Assembly: GCA_963728895.1 (NCBI GenBank)
Contig: CAVSLM010000012.1
Span: 62,001-126,000 of the forward strand
Direction: 5' to 3'
DNA: 64,000 nucleotides
Origin: CAVSLM01 sp963728895
Lineage (GTDB): Bacteria; Pseudomonadota; Gammaproteobacteria; JBBQDK01
Below the pieces are notes generated by a model that saw only the letters and a list, made by a program, of their open reading frames with translations, made no database searches and had not been told where the DNA came from. How positions within the stretch are numbered: position 1 is the stretch's first letter; each line of letters starts with the position of its first letter. This document shows positions 38,101 to 47,429 of this stretch, piece by piece. The translations under genes were made by a program, and so were the position numbers.

Positions 38101-38626
38101 CGTTGCTCCTCCACGAATACTCGAACCTGAAGACAGTGCCGGGCGGCAGCGCCACGGTGGTGAAGCCCTGGCTCCAGTCGCCAGGATCGAAGGTCTGCTC
38201 GTCGGGCAGGATGGTCCAGCGGAATGGTACCCCCTGCTCCTTCCATTGCGCGATCCACTCCGACTTGGTCTTGGGCGCGCGGGCCTGCCCCTCGGGCGTG
38301 AAGTAGCGCCAGTCCGCGACGCGGTAGGAAACCTGCCCCTCGGAATCGTTGTGCAGGATGGTGCCGAACACGCAGTAGCTGGCGATCGACTGCGCCGCTT
38401 CGGGCGGGAAGCCGCGCGAACCGTACACCGCCCGCACGAAGTCCGGTAGGAGCTGGATCAGCTCCAGACTCACACCGCCCTGCTCGACTCTCCACGAGAG
38501 CAAACCGGTACGCGGGTTTTCCTCGCGCTGCACGCCTGCCGCGGCCGCGAGCAGCGGCAGGGCAGTGAGCAGCACCGGGAGGACGGCGCCGCGCGCGCGA
38601 GCGCACCGCACGCCACGGCAGCTCAT
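38033..38626 (-). CDS. Exported protein of unknown function
   Basis: 197 residues. The ATG overlaps the stop of the large kinase gene (ATGA). A signal peptide (PVLLTALPLLAAAAGVQ) is present. The mature part contains LELIQLLPDFVRAVYGSRGF, YCVFGTILHNDSEGQVSYRV and FRFEYSWRSNGEMHHGRIED. I recognise no family. The beta-rich pattern and coupling with a thioredoxin suggest a periplasmic protein, perhaps a redox or copper-related partner. Confidence 0.7.
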   Translation of the reverse strand: MSCRGVRCARARGAVLPVLLTALPLLAAAAGVQREENPRTGLLSWRVEQGGVSLELIQLLPDFVRAVYGSRGFPPEAAQSIASYCVFGTILHNDSEGQVSYRVADWRYFTPEGQARAPKTKSEWIAQWKEQGVPFRWTILPDEQTFDPGDWSQGFTTVALPPGTVFRFEYSWRSNGEMHHGRIEDLQCAPAQPEPAG

Positions 38627-41600
38627 CGCGCAGCCGGTGGCGGATCGTCGCCCGCCGCGGGGGCGCCCGTAACCGGCACCAGCATTTCCAGCAAGGCATC
38701 GAGGCGCTCGAGGTCGATCGGTTTGAGCACGTACTGGTCGAAGGCCGCCCGCTCGGCGCGCTCACCAGTGCGCTCCGGCTCGTAGCCGGAAAGCGCGATC
38801 AGCACCAGTCGCCACTCGCGCGGCAGTGCCCGCAGCCGCCGCGCCACCTCGTAGCCGTCCATCTGCGGCAGGCCGATGTCCAGGAACACCGCGTGCGGGC
38901 GAAAGCGCACGGCGTGATCGAGCGCACCCGCCCCGTCGTAGGCGATGTCCACTTCGCAGCCCTTGATCTGCAACAGCGCGGCAAGCGCATTGGCGGAATC
39001 CACGTTGTCATCGACCACCAGCACACGGTGCGTACCCGGGGCGGGCGCCGGTGCCGCGGCCTGCGTTGTCGCTGAGCCGACCTGCGCCTGCTCGACGCGG
39101 GCCGGCAGGCGCACCGCGAACTCGCTGCCCTGGCCGGTTCCGGCGCTGCAGGCCGTGACACGCCCGCCATGCATTTCCACCAGCCGCTGGACGAGTGTCA
39201 GCCCCAGCCCGAGCCCGCCATGCGGGCGGTGCAGCGAGCTCTCGCCCTGCGTGAACAGGTCGAACACGTGCGGCAGCAGATCGGGCGCGATGCCGATCCC
39301 GGAATCCTTCACCACGATCACGGCATCTCCTCCATCACGATAGGCGCGCACCTGCACCCGGGCGCCCTCGCCGCTGAACTTCGCGGCGTTGTTGAGCAGA
39401 TTGGCGAGCACCTGCACCAGGCGCACGGCATCGCCGCGCAGCATCAAGGGTTCGCCCGGCAGCTCGATGCGCAGCTCCTGGTGGCGCTCCTCCATCCGGG
39501 GAATGATGGTCTCGGCGGCCTGGGAAATGATGACGGCGACGTCGACCAGCTTGGGACGCAGCGTGATGCTGCCGCGGGTAATGCGGCTCACGTCGAGCAG
39601 ATCGTCGACCAGGCGCGTCATCTGTGTCACCTGGCGCAGGATCACGTCCACGCACCACTCGACGCGCTCCGGGTCGTGCGTCTCGCGACCTTCCTTCAGC
39701 AGCTGCGCGGCATTGCGGATCGGCGACAGCGGATTGCGCAGCTCGTGTCCGAGCATGGCGAGGAACTCGTTCTTCTGGCGGTCTGCCTGTGCGAGCGCGT
39801 GCGCCTGCTGGCGCAGCCGCTTCTCGCTGCTGCACAGCGCCTCCTCGGAGCGCTTGCGCTCGGTGATGTCTGCGCAGACACCGGTCATGCGCACCGCTCG
39901 CCCCGCCGCATCGCGGATCACCCGCCCCTTGCCCTCCACCCAGCGCACCGCACCGTCGGCGCCCGTGACCCGGTACTCGACGCGATAGTCGCCAGGCCCA
40001 CCGCAGGCATCGGCGATCGCCCCCTCCAGCACCGCACGGTCGTCCGGGTGCACGTCCGCCAGGACACTATCGAAACTGCCCGTGAAGTCCCCCGGCGCGC
40101 GCCCGTGGATGGCCTCCAGGTTGTCCGACCAGTGCACGGCACCGGAATCCATGTCCCAGTCCCAGGTGCCCACGTGCGCCGCCTCCAGCGTGAAGCGCAG
40201 CCGCTCCTGGTTGTCACGCAGGGCGGCCTCGGCGTGGGCACGCTGCAGCGCGGCGGCGAGCACGTTCGCCACGCCGGTCAGGAAATGCACGTCGTCATCG
40301 GTGAAGGTGCGCCGGCTGCGCGTATGCGCGCCGAGCACGCCGAAGGGCTCGCCGGCGGGACCGCGGATCAGCGCGCTCATGCCGCTTACCACGCCGTGCT
40401 GGCTGAGCAGCCGCGGCTCGCGGAAGCGTCGCTCGGTGCGCAGATCATCGACGATCACCGGTCCTGCGCTGACCAGTGCGAACCCGGCCTGCGAGTCGAG
40501 CCCGGCGCCCACCACGGCGGTGCCGACCAGGCCCGGCTGCCAGCCTACTCCGGCGCGCAGCAGCAGACCGCGCTCCGGCGACAGCAGCTCCATCACCTTG
40601 CAGTACTCGACCTCCAGCGTCTGCGCGACCAGCGCCGCCGCCTCGTCCATCAATGCCTGCAGGTCCGCGCCGGCGAGTGCGCTGTGCCCGAGCCGCGCCA
40701 CGGTCGCCTGCTGCAGGGCACGCGCCGCCGCGAGCTGCTCGGCGTGCTTCAGCGCGCTGATGTCGGCGAGCGTGAGCACCGCCCCTTCGGTGCGCCCCCC
40801 GGAGGTGCGGTACGCAAGCACCCGGCGCAGGTACCAGCGCCCGTCCTCGCCACGCACCTGCGCGATGCGCGGCGTGGGATCCTCCAGCACCCGGCGCAGA
40901 TCCTCCTGCAGCAGCGGATCCTCGAAGCGCAGGGCGATGTCCTCCAAGGGGCGGCCGAGATCGGTGGGCCGCAGGCGCAGCAGGTCCGCAGTGGTCGGCG
41001 TGTAGCGCTGGATACGCAGCTCCCGGTCCAGGAAGGCGGTTGCCGTTTCGGTGCTCTCGAGCAGGTTCTGCATGTCGTCGTGGGCACGCTCCACGGCGGT
41101 GATCTTTTCCTGGAGCTGGCGGTTCACCGTGACCAGCTCCTCGTTGAGCAGTTGCAGCTCCTCGCGCGAGGTCTCCAGCTCCTCGTTGATGGTCATCACC
41201 TCCTCGTTGGAGGCGCGCAGTCCTTCGTTTGCCGTAACGAGATCCTGGATGCGCAGCTGCAGCTCGTCGCGCGCGGCGCGCAGCTCGTCCTCCAGCTCCA
41301 GCACGCGCGTGCTGAGCGGGCCCGGCGTGCGCACGCGTTCCGGGTGCGGCTGGGGCTCGAAGGTGATCAGCAGCAGTCCCGCCAGCGCCGGTGGTGCCTG
41401 CAGCGGAGCGACCGAGATCCGTACCGAACGTGGCGCGGAGTCCGCCGCGCCACGCACCAGGGTGCGCACGGTGCGCGATTCGCGCAACGCGCGCCGTACC
41501 GCCTGCTGCAGCGGACCCGCCAGATGCTGGCGTGCCAGGGCCAGCAGGTCGCAGGTGGGCTCACCCGTGGGTTGCGCCAGATAGCGCTGCGTGGGACCAC

Positions 41601-43317
41601 TGAAGTAGACGGCATGCAGCTCGCGGTCGATGAGCACCGCGGCCGGCGCATAGCGTTCGAGGAGTGCGGCCTGGGCGGCGGCGGCGAGCGATGCCGGCTG
41701 CGCCGCCGCGAGATCGGCGGCAAGGTTCGGGCGCGACTCGAAGACCTGCCAGCGCGGCAGCGGAATCTCCAGCGATCTCGACGCCGCGCCCTCGCTGCGG
41801 CGGTATACCCGCCACTTCCTGGAAAGGGGCTCGAACAGACTCTCATGCTGCCCGCCCAGGCTTTCAGCGCCTCCGAGCATCAGCACACCGCGCTTGCGCA
41901 GGGCGTAATGAAACACCGAGAACGCCCGGTCCTGCAGCTCCGCGTCCATGTAGATGAGCACGTTGCGGCAGGTGATCAGGTCGATCCGCGAAAACGGCGG
42001 GTCCGCGATCAGGTTCTGCGGCGCGAACACCACCAGCTCGCGCACCGGCTTGTTGATCTCGCAGCGCCCGCCCTGCAGGGTGAAGTAGCGCCGCAGCTCC
42101 TCGGGTACGTCCTCGATGGCGCTTTCCGGGTAGACGCCTGCGCGGGCGATCTCGAGCGCGCTGTGGTCGATGTCGGTGGCAAACACCTGGATCTTGCGGC
42201 GCACACCGCCGCGCTCGGCGTGGTGTGCCAGGAGCACGGCAATGGAGTACGCCTCCTGGCCGGTGGCGCAACCCGCCACCCACACGCGCAATGGTGTCTG
42301 GTCATTGCACTCGCCGAGCAGCGAGCCGACCAGGTCGCGCTCGAGAAAGCGCCAGGCTTCGGGTTCGCGGAAGAAACCGGTGACACCGATCAGCAGGTCG
42401 TTGTAGAGCGCCTTTACGGCTTCCGGATCCTCGCGCAGCAGCGTACTGTAGCGCTGCGGATCGGAGGCGCCGGCGAGTGTCATGCGGCGGCGGATGCGGC
42501 GTACCAGCGTATCGGGCTTGTAGCCACGAAAATCCTGGCCGAATTGCGCCTCTACCAGGGCCAGCAGGTCGCCCAGCCAGTCGAGCTCGGCCGGCGCGAC
42601 CGGCAGCGGCTCATCGTTGCCGGTGGGCGCGCTCTGCACCACCCGCGCCAGCGTCTGCACCAGCGTCCCCACCGGCTGCACCCCGTCCATGCCATCGCGA
42701 GCCTCGCCGTCCCCTCCCTGCGCGGCTACCAGCACCGTGCCACCGTTCGCCTTGATGTGCCTCATGCCGTGCACGCCGTCGCCGTCGGTTCCCGGCAGCA
42801 GCACGCAGGCGGCGCGCTCGCCGCGCTCCGCCGCGAGCGCGCGGGCGAAATGATCGATGGTGCGCATCGGGCCGTGCCACTCGAGAGGCGCACTGCGCTG
42901 CAGACAGCCGGATTGGATGCCCATGTAGGTGCGCGGCGGAAGCAGGTACGCCCGGCCGGCGATCACCGACATGTCGTGCGCAGCAAGCACCAGAGAAAGG
43001 CCTGCGGACTGCACCTGCGGCGCCAGCCACTGCAGGAGCTGCTCCGACGTTTCCTGCCCGGCGTGCACAATGAGCACCAGTCCCACGCCGCCGGCCCACG
43101 ACGCGCCGGAAAGCGCTGCCAGAAATTCCTCCAGAGGCGCGCGGGCCTCGACCGAAGCGCCGACCGCAACGATGGGCAGCGCGCGGGTGACGCCGTCTGC
43201 TTCGCTGTCGGCATTTCGATGATCCTCGAGGCGCGCGCGCTTGCCCCGTGCCATCGACCCGCGCTGCAACGCGGATTCGGCCGGCGTACCTGCGCCGCGA
43301 TGGGTTTCCTCGGTCAT
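38623..43317 (-). CDS. CheB-CheR-PAS-GAF hybrid histidine kinase
   Basis: 1564 residues. Domains in order: CheB-like methylesterase (about 45-225; VAVGASVEARAPL, IVHAGQ, LLPGTDGDGVHGM). CheR methyltransferase (about 245-510; LIGVTGFFREPEAW, VWVAGCATGQEAYSIAVLLA, LITCRNVLIYMD). A long coiled coil (about 685-770; ELETSREELQLLNEELVTVN). PAS, GAF (about 895-1040) and a second PAS. HisKA with phospho-acceptor in LAMLGHELRNPLSPIRN, HATPase (DSGIGIAPDLLPHVFDLFTQ). A terminal receiver (VLVVDDNVDSANAL, phospho-Asp in VFLDIGLPQMDG). This is a chemosensory-like signalling protein that may couple methylation chemistry to phosphorelay. The output partner is not in the window. Confidence 0.93.
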   Translation of the reverse strand: MTEETHRGAGTPAESALQRGSMARGKRARLEDHRNADSEADGVTRALPIVAVGASVEARAPLEEFLAALSGASWAGGVGLVLIVHAGQETSEQLLQWLAPQVQSAGLSLVLAAHDMSVIAGRAYLLPPRTYMGIQSGCLQRSAPLEWHGPMRTIDHFARALAAERGERAACVLLPGTDGDGVHGMRHIKANGGTVLVAAQGGDGEARDGMDGVQPVGTLVQTLARVVQSAPTGNDEPLPVAPAELDWLGDLLALVEAQFGQDFRGYKPDTLVRRIRRRMTLAGASDPQRYSTLLREDPEAVKALYNDLLIGVTGFFREPEAWRFLERDLVGSLLGECNDQTPLRVWVAGCATGQEAYSIAVLLAHHAERGGVRRKIQVFATDIDHSALEIARAGVYPESAIEDVPEELRRYFTLQGGRCEINKPVRELVVFAPQNLIADPPFSRIDLITCRNVLIYMDAELQDRAFSVFHYALRKRGVLMLGGAESLGGQHESLFEPLSRKWRVYRRSEGAASRSLEIPLPRWQVFESRPNLAADLAAAQPASLAAAAQAALLERYAPAAVLIDRELHAVYFSGPTQRYLAQPTGEPTCDLLALARQHLAGPLQQAVRRALRESRTVRTLVRGAADSAPRSVRISVAPLQAPPALAGLLLITFEPQPHPERVRTPGPLSTRVLELEDELRAARDELQLRIQDLVTANEGLRASNEEVMTINEELETSREELQLLNEELVTVNRQLQEKITAVERAHDDMQNLLESTETATAFLDRELRIQRYTPTTADLLRLRPTDLGRPLEDIALRFEDPLLQEDLRRVLEDPTPRIAQVRGEDGRWYLRRVLAYRTSGGRTEGAVLTLADISALKHAEQLAAARALQQATVARLGHSALAGADLQALMDEAAALVAQTLEVEYCKVMELLSPERGLLLRAGVGWQPGLVGTAVVGAGLDSQAGFALVSAGPVIVDDLRTERRFREPRLLSQHGVVSGMSALIRGPAGEPFGVLGAHTRSRRTFTDDDVHFLTGVANVLAAALQRAHAEAALRDNQERLRFTLEAAHVGTWDWDMDSGAVHWSDNLEAIHGRAPGDFTGSFDSVLADVHPDDRAVLEGAIADACGGPGDYRVEYRVTGADGAVRWVEGKGRVIRDAAGRAVRMTGVCADITERKRSEEALCSSEKRLRQQAHALAQADRQKNEFLAMLGHELRNPLSPIRNAAQLLKEGRETHDPERVEWCVDVILRQVTQMTRLVDDLLDVSRITRGSITLRPKLVDVAVIISQAAETIIPRMEERHQELRIELPGEPLMLRGDAVRLVQVLANLLNNAAKFSGEGARVQVRAYRDGGDAVIVVKDSGIGIAPDLLPHVFDLFTQGESSLHRPHGGLGLGLTLVQRLVEMHGGRVTACSAGTGQGSEFAVRLPARVEQAQVGSATTQAAAPAPAPGTHRVLVVDDNVDSANALAALLQIKGCEVDIAYDGAGALDHAVRFRPHAVFLDIGLPQMDGYEVARRLRALPREWRLVLIALSGYEPERTGERAERAAFDQYVLKPIDLERLDALLEMLVPVTGAPAAGDDPPPAAR

Positions 43318-43521
43318 TTCGACGGCCCGCGCGCCAGCCGGGCCACGCTCAGTCTGCGCTTGTCTCTTCTGCCGCTCGTGGTCCGGACCATGGCGTGAGG
43401 CCGCAGCTCGGCGCCAGCCTGCAAACCACGATCGCGCACCTCCGACCGTGCGCTTCGAGACGGTCCAGTGTGCCCCCTCCGCAACCCGCCGGGCGAAGGC
43501 ACGCGCCCATTCCCGTCGCTG

Positions 43522-43872
43522 TCAGAGGGTCCCTTCGGGCCGCTGCGCGCAGTAGAAAGCGAGTCCCGTGGACTCGGACGAGAAGCTGACCTTGCTCCCT
43601 TTCGCCACATAGAAAATGTCGCCGGGGCGCGCATCGAACCGCTCTCCGGCCTCGTCGACGAGAGTCATCTGGCCTTCGAGCATGATCTTGAACTCGTGAT
43701 AGGTATAGCTGTAGTCCAATGGCTTGCCCTTATCCATGCGAAACAGGCCGCATGTCAGAGGCTTCTCAGTATCGCTGGAGGCGCCCAGATCCTTCAGGAA
43801 CGCACCCACACCAGCAATGTTCAGAGACGGAACCTGAATCTCATCGACTGCACCGACTCTCTTGATCGCCAT
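43522..43872 (-). CDS. Single-domain cupin protein
   Basis: 116 residues, with AGGAGGGAGCA before the ATG. The cupin core is YTYHEFKIMLEGQMTLVDEA, then RPGDIFYVAKGSKVSFSS, resembling the cupin of ethanolamine-utilisation EutQ and related small proteins. Conserved metal ligands are only partly kept (His at YTYHEF, Glu in the same motif). The function cannot be assigned. It is upstream of, and in the same direction as, the large kinase, separated by about 200 bases. Confidence 0.78.
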   Translation of the reverse strand: MAIKRVGAVDEIQVPSLNIAGVGAFLKDLGASSDTEKPLTCGLFRMDKGKPLDYSYTYHEFKIMLEGQMTLVDEAGERFDARPGDIFYVAKGSKVSFSSESTGLAFYCAQRPEGTL

Positions 43873-44286
43873 TGCTCCCTCCTGGGTTTTGACCTGCCGG
43901 GTGAGCTCGGAGAGGAACCGTGCCGCCTTGGCCCGTCGAGCCTGCCAGATTCAGTGTAGTCCATGGCCGGTACCCCAAGCGGGAGCAGGCGGCGACTGGT
44001 CCGGGTCCAGAAATGTCATGGCGGCGGACAGGCCCGCGAAGAGGCGCTCGATGCCGCGAAGTTGTCCGGCACGCAGTCCCGCTGTCTCATCAATCGTACA
44101 GCGTCCGGGATCGCGGCAGGTTCGCGAAGGTGCTTGTGGGAGCACACATTGTCGTGCGCAGGCAGTGTCGCGGGCCGTTGCCCTGTATCAGCGCTGCTAC
44201 GCCTCCAGACCCGCGCGGCGCCGCTCCCCGCCGGTGATTCATGGAATTTGCCCGTCCGTCAGGCAGCTACCGCTTGCACTCTGCTG

Positions 44287-44302
44287 TGGCACAGAACTCG
44301 CT
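44287..44302 (+). promoter_or_regulatory. Sigma-54 (-24/-12) promoter of the glycine-rich gene
   Basis: TGGCACAGAACTCGCT fits TGGCAC-N5-TTGCW with one mismatch (C for the first T-G pair). It lies 63 bases before the ATG at 44365. A palindrome, TTGGCA-TGG-TGCCAA, sits at 44328-44342 in the predicted leader. Confidence 0.6.
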
Positions 44303-44364
44303 CTGCGGTGCTCGGCTTTGGCATGGTGCCAAGTCTCGAGCTGAAAGAATTACGGAGGTTGGCG

Positions 44365-45451
44365 ATGAAAAGACTGAGCATGACGGGGTTGGCAATGTCG
44401 ATTGCCCTGGCATTGGGGGTGTCGGGAACTGTAGAGGCAAACCCGACCAACAACGCGGACAACAACGGGGATGTGCGCGACCAGACGGCAACGGCGACTT
44501 CGGATCAGAACAACAATTCGGGGCCGACGGCCAACGAGTTCGCAAACGCCTATGCGTACGATCACTCGTACAACACTGACGCCTTCAACACCACGGTGGC
44601 AGCCACCTCCACCCTGTCGGCGACAGTGAGCAACAACACTGTCTCCTACATCGGAAATCAGGGCGGCCTCGGCGGTGTCGGCGGCAACGGAGGTTATGGC
44701 GGCTACGGCGGCAGCGCGAGCGCGACCGCAAGCGGCGGCTATGCCACTGGCGGTACCGGCGCCGCCGGCAGCTTACGGGGGCAATGGCGGGGCAACCGCT
44801 ACGGGTGGCGATTCGTTCGCAGGGTATGGCGGCGCCGCCGCGTCGGGCTCCGACGGTGGCTACGGCGGCAATGGCAATGCGACGGCAACCGGAGGCGACC
44901 CGGCCGGAGGTTACGGTGGTGCGGGCGGTTATGGCGGCGCCGGCGGTTACGGCGGATCGAACAGCGCCACGGGTTCGGGCGGAAACGGCGATGTGGCCAA
45001 CCGCGACGGGGGAGCCGGCGGCTACGGTGGCAATGGTGGGGACGGCGGTGCGGGCGGATACGCCGACCGTGGTGGCGACGCGATGGCCTCCGGGGACGGC
45101 GGGGCGGGCGGCATGGGCGGCGACGGCGGGTCTGGTGGTGACGGTGGCCATTCCGACCGCGGCGGAGACGCCACAGCCTACGGGGACGGAGGCGCCGGGG
45201 GCGCGGGCGGTGACGGTGGTGCTGCCGAAATGCACGGCGATGCCATGGCCTCCGCAAAGGGCGGCGCGGGCGGTAATGGTGCTGCCGGTGGCAACGCCAA
45301 TGGCGGCGATGCGGGAAGCTTCGAGGCGTCCAACACCCTCAGCAACGGCCTGAACCAGGCCGCGGGCATCTCGGTAGCGAGCATGAACACCGGGATCAGC
45401 GCGCTGGTGCAGCAGAGCGTGAACGTGCAAGCCAACCTGACGGTGCACTAG
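44365..45451 (+). pseudogene. Secreted glycine-rich repeat protein, one frameshift
   Basis: The ATG follows ACGGAGG. A signal peptide (MSIALALGVSGTVEANP) leads into an Asn/Thr-rich segment (NNADNNGDVRDQTATATSDQ) and a long Gly/Asn/Ala/Asp-rich region of GGxGG motifs (GGYGGAGGYGGAGGYGGSN). The C-terminus is ALVQQSVNVQANLTVH. The frame breaks near 44768-44773; removing one C from GCCGGCAGC gives AAGAYGGNGG and a 361-residue protein. Low complexity, repeated Gly and Asn-rich ends suit a secreted fibre or matrix protein. It is first in an apparent operon with 45524, the C39 peptidase and 46594. Confidence 0.72.
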
Positions 45452-45523
45452 GCACCGTATGCCGCGGGGGGCGCGCAAGGGCGCTCTCCGCGGCGTTTTC
45501 TCAATAACAAACGGGAGAAATGC

Positions 45524-45881
45524 CATGAGCCTGACGATCCTTCGGCGGGCCGCCGGGGGCTGGATACTGTTGGTCGTCGCTGCCGCCGCAGCGCCGGCGC
45601 TTGCAGGGGGCGCCGGCGGTCCCGATGGATGGGTGGACCTGGGCGCAACCCTGGGTGCGGGCGATCTGGATGCAAGCCGCGGTGGGCATGAGCTGATCGT
45701 CAACGACATGAACCTGCAGGCCGAGCTCTACAACAACGCGGCGGTCGCCACGGTGACGGGCTCGAACGCCGTGACCAACGACGCCCTCTCCGGCACCAGC
45801 GGTTTCGCGACGGTCGTCCAGAACACGGGCAACAACGTCATCATCCAGAGCGCCACCATCCTGAACCTTACGCTGCAATAG
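45524..45881 (+). CDS. Small exported Asn-rich protein of the Fap-like locus
   Basis: 118 residues with a clear signal peptide (WILLVVAAAAAPALAGG). The mature part has NLQAELYNNAAVATVTGSNA, then TVVQNTGNNVIIQSATILNL. The repeated N-x-V/I and QN-x-N-V-I patterns occur again in the 46594 protein and at the end of the glycine-rich protein. Size, signal peptide and Asn/Gln-rich beta-strand character resemble subunits of functional amyloids (FapB/C-like), but direct homology is not proven. The gene lies 72 bases after the glycine-rich gene and 12 bases before the peptidase gene. Confidence 0.7.
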
Positions 45882-45893
45882 CGGAGCCCGAGC

Positions 45894-46577
45894 ATGCGTG
45901 CCGCGATCCCCATGCTGTCGATTCTCCTGTGCGCTGCGCTGACGGCGCAGGGGGCACCCGTGAACCTCGCCCTGAGCGGTATCGGGTCCTTTACCGTGCC
46001 GGTCGTCAGCCTGAAGGAGGCGCGCTTCCGGCAGGTTGTGCACCAGCAGTACGACTTCAGCTGCGGCTCCGCCGCGGTTGCGACCTTGCTCAGCTACCAC
46101 TACGGGCATCCGGTCTCCGAGCGGGAGGTGTTCCGGGTGATGTACGAGCACGGCGACAAGAACAAGATCCGCCGCGAGGGCTTCTCGCTCCTGGACATGA
46201 AGCGCTACCTGGAGGCGAACGGCTATCGTGCCGACGGCTTTCACACTTCCCTGGAACAGCTGGAGCGCGTCGGCATACCGGCGATCGTGCTGATCCGCGA
46301 CAACCACTACGCCCACTTCGTGGTCATCAAGGGCGTCCGCGCCGACCAGGTGCTGGCGGGTGATCCTTCGGTCGGGGCGCGGGTGATCCCGCGCGCGCAA
46401 TTCGAGCGCTTGTGGCAAAACCGCATCCTGTTCGTGGTGCGCAATCGGCGCGAGGAAGCGCAGTTCAATACGCCGGCCGACTGGAGGGTACGCCAGAAGG
46501 CGCCGCTGCAGGCGGCGCTCGATGCGCGGAGCCTTTCCAGCATCACGCTGCTCAGGCCAGGCGCGAACGACTTCTGA
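45894..46577 (+). CDS. Exported C39 family cysteine peptidase (FapD-like)
   Basis: 227 residues with a signal peptide (MLSILLCAALTAQGAP), so it acts in the periplasm. The C39 core has the catalytic cysteine in QQYDFSCGSAAVATLLSYHY, the histidine in DNHYAHFVVIKGV and the aspartate in AGDPSVGARV. C39 domains normally cleave double-glycine leaders inside ABC exporters. Free-standing exported versions such as FapD are known from Pseudomonas Fap amyloid operons. Here no ABC exporter is fused or adjacent. The short spacing to the genes on either side indicates one operon. Possible substrates include its operon neighbours or the GG-leader peptides at 50717, 57869 and 58834. Confidence 0.85.
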   Translation: MRAAIPMLSILLCAALTAQGAPVNLALSGIGSFTVPVVSLKEARFRQVVHQQYDFSCGSAAVATLLSYHYGHPVSEREVFRVMYEHGDKNKIRREGFSLLDMKRYLEANGYRADGFHTSLEQLERVGIPAIVLIRDNHYAHFVVIKGVRADQVLAGDPSVGARVIPRAQFERLWQNRILFVVRNRREEAQFNTPADWRVRQKAPLQAALDARSLSSITLLRPGANDF

Positions 46578-46593
46578 CAAGGAGAGATGGCCC

Positions 46594-47280
46594 ATGAACA
46601 TGACCGCGCGTGCCTGCATGCGCTCAGCGCTGCTGATACTCCTGGCGGGCACCCGAGTGCCGGATGCGGCGGCGGCGCAGAACGATTTCGCGGACGGTTT
46701 CGAGGGCGCCCGGCGTGTCAGCGATCGCGTGCTCGACAGCATGCGCGGCGGGTTCGTGTTCGACGATGCCAAGGCCCAAATGCGCATCTATTTCGCCATC
46801 GAGCGGGCGACCTTCGTCAACGAAAAACTGGTGACGCTGACCAGGCTGCAATTCCCTCGCCCGGAAACAGCGTCTGCCGCATCGAGCCCCGGCGCCGAAC
46901 CCGCGCCTGCGCCGTCCGTCGCGTCGGACCCCGGCCCGCCCGCATACACCGCTGCGAATGCGTCCCCCGTGTCGGTGCCGGTTGCATCGTTCCCGCAGTC
47001 GTCCGCGCCGCCGCCGGTGCTCACCGCCTCGCCTGCACAGCCGGGCGCGGGGCCGGGTGCGCTGTCTTCGATCAGCATCGTGCAGAACGGGTCGGGGAAC
47101 ACGTTCGCGCCGCCCTCTGTACTACCCTCGGGGATCGTGACCGTGATCCAGAACACCCTGGACAATCAGGTGATCCGCAACACCACCGTCATCGATGCGA
47201 CGGTGCAGGGTCTGGCGCTGGCACGCGCGCTGTCGGTGGCCGCCTCCCTGCGCGACGCAGGCGTCGCGGCAATCCGCTGA
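46594..47280 (+). CDS. Exported protein of the Fap-like locus with proline-rich linker
   Basis: 228 residues from the ATG at 46594, with AAGGAG about 10 bases before it (an ATG at 46587 is out of frame). A signal peptide (LLILLAGTRVPDAAAAQ) is followed by VSDRVLDSMRGGFVFDDAKA and a beta stretch, MRIYFAIERATFVNEKLV. Then comes an Ala/Pro/Ser linker of about 80 residues and a C-terminal block, SSISIVQNGSGNTF and GIVTVIQNTLDNQVIRNTTV. The last block resembles the end of the 45524 protein. By position it would match FapE, a minor component or chaperone. The LDSMRGG motif near residue 50 resembles a double-glycine site and could be a cleavage site for the adjacent C39 enzyme. Confidence 0.65.
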   Translation: MNMTARACMRSALLILLAGTRVPDAAAAQNDFADGFEGARRVSDRVLDSMRGGFVFDDAKAQMRIYFAIERATFVNEKLVTLTRLQFPRPETASAASSPGAEPAPAPSVASDPGPPAYTAANASPVSVPVASFPQSSAPPPVLTASPAQPGAGPGALSSISIVQNGSGNTFAPPSVLPSGIVTVIQNTLDNQVIRNTTVIDATVQGLALARALSVAASLRDAGVAAIR

Positions 47281-47347
47281 GCGAACCGCCAGAACCGGGA
47301 CAGGCCGGCGGCGTAACCGGTGTGTCGTGGTCTGACGATCCTGAAGC

Positions 47348-47413
47348 ATGTCAGATCTTCCCTACCCTCCATCCACTGACCGGCCAGCCGCCGGCCGGCT
47401 GGTGAATCCGGCC
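47348..47413. repeat. REP-like repeat, family 2 copy 2
   Basis: Begins TGTCAGATCTTCCCTACC, with the core ACCGGCCAGCCG-CC-GGCCGGCTGGT. It separates the convergent ends of the 46594 gene and the barrel gene. Confidence 0.7.
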
Positions 47414-47429
47414 AGTGCGCTCGCCGCTC

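Noticed and set aside
39169..43398. 1409-residue frame antisense to the CheB-CheR kinase
   Set aside because: It mirrors third-codon-position bias of the real gene and has no recognisable domain.
43873..44364. Possible small genes before the glycine-rich protein
   Set aside because: Frames lack ribosome-binding sites and family features; the region is better explained as the sigma-54 promoter and leader.
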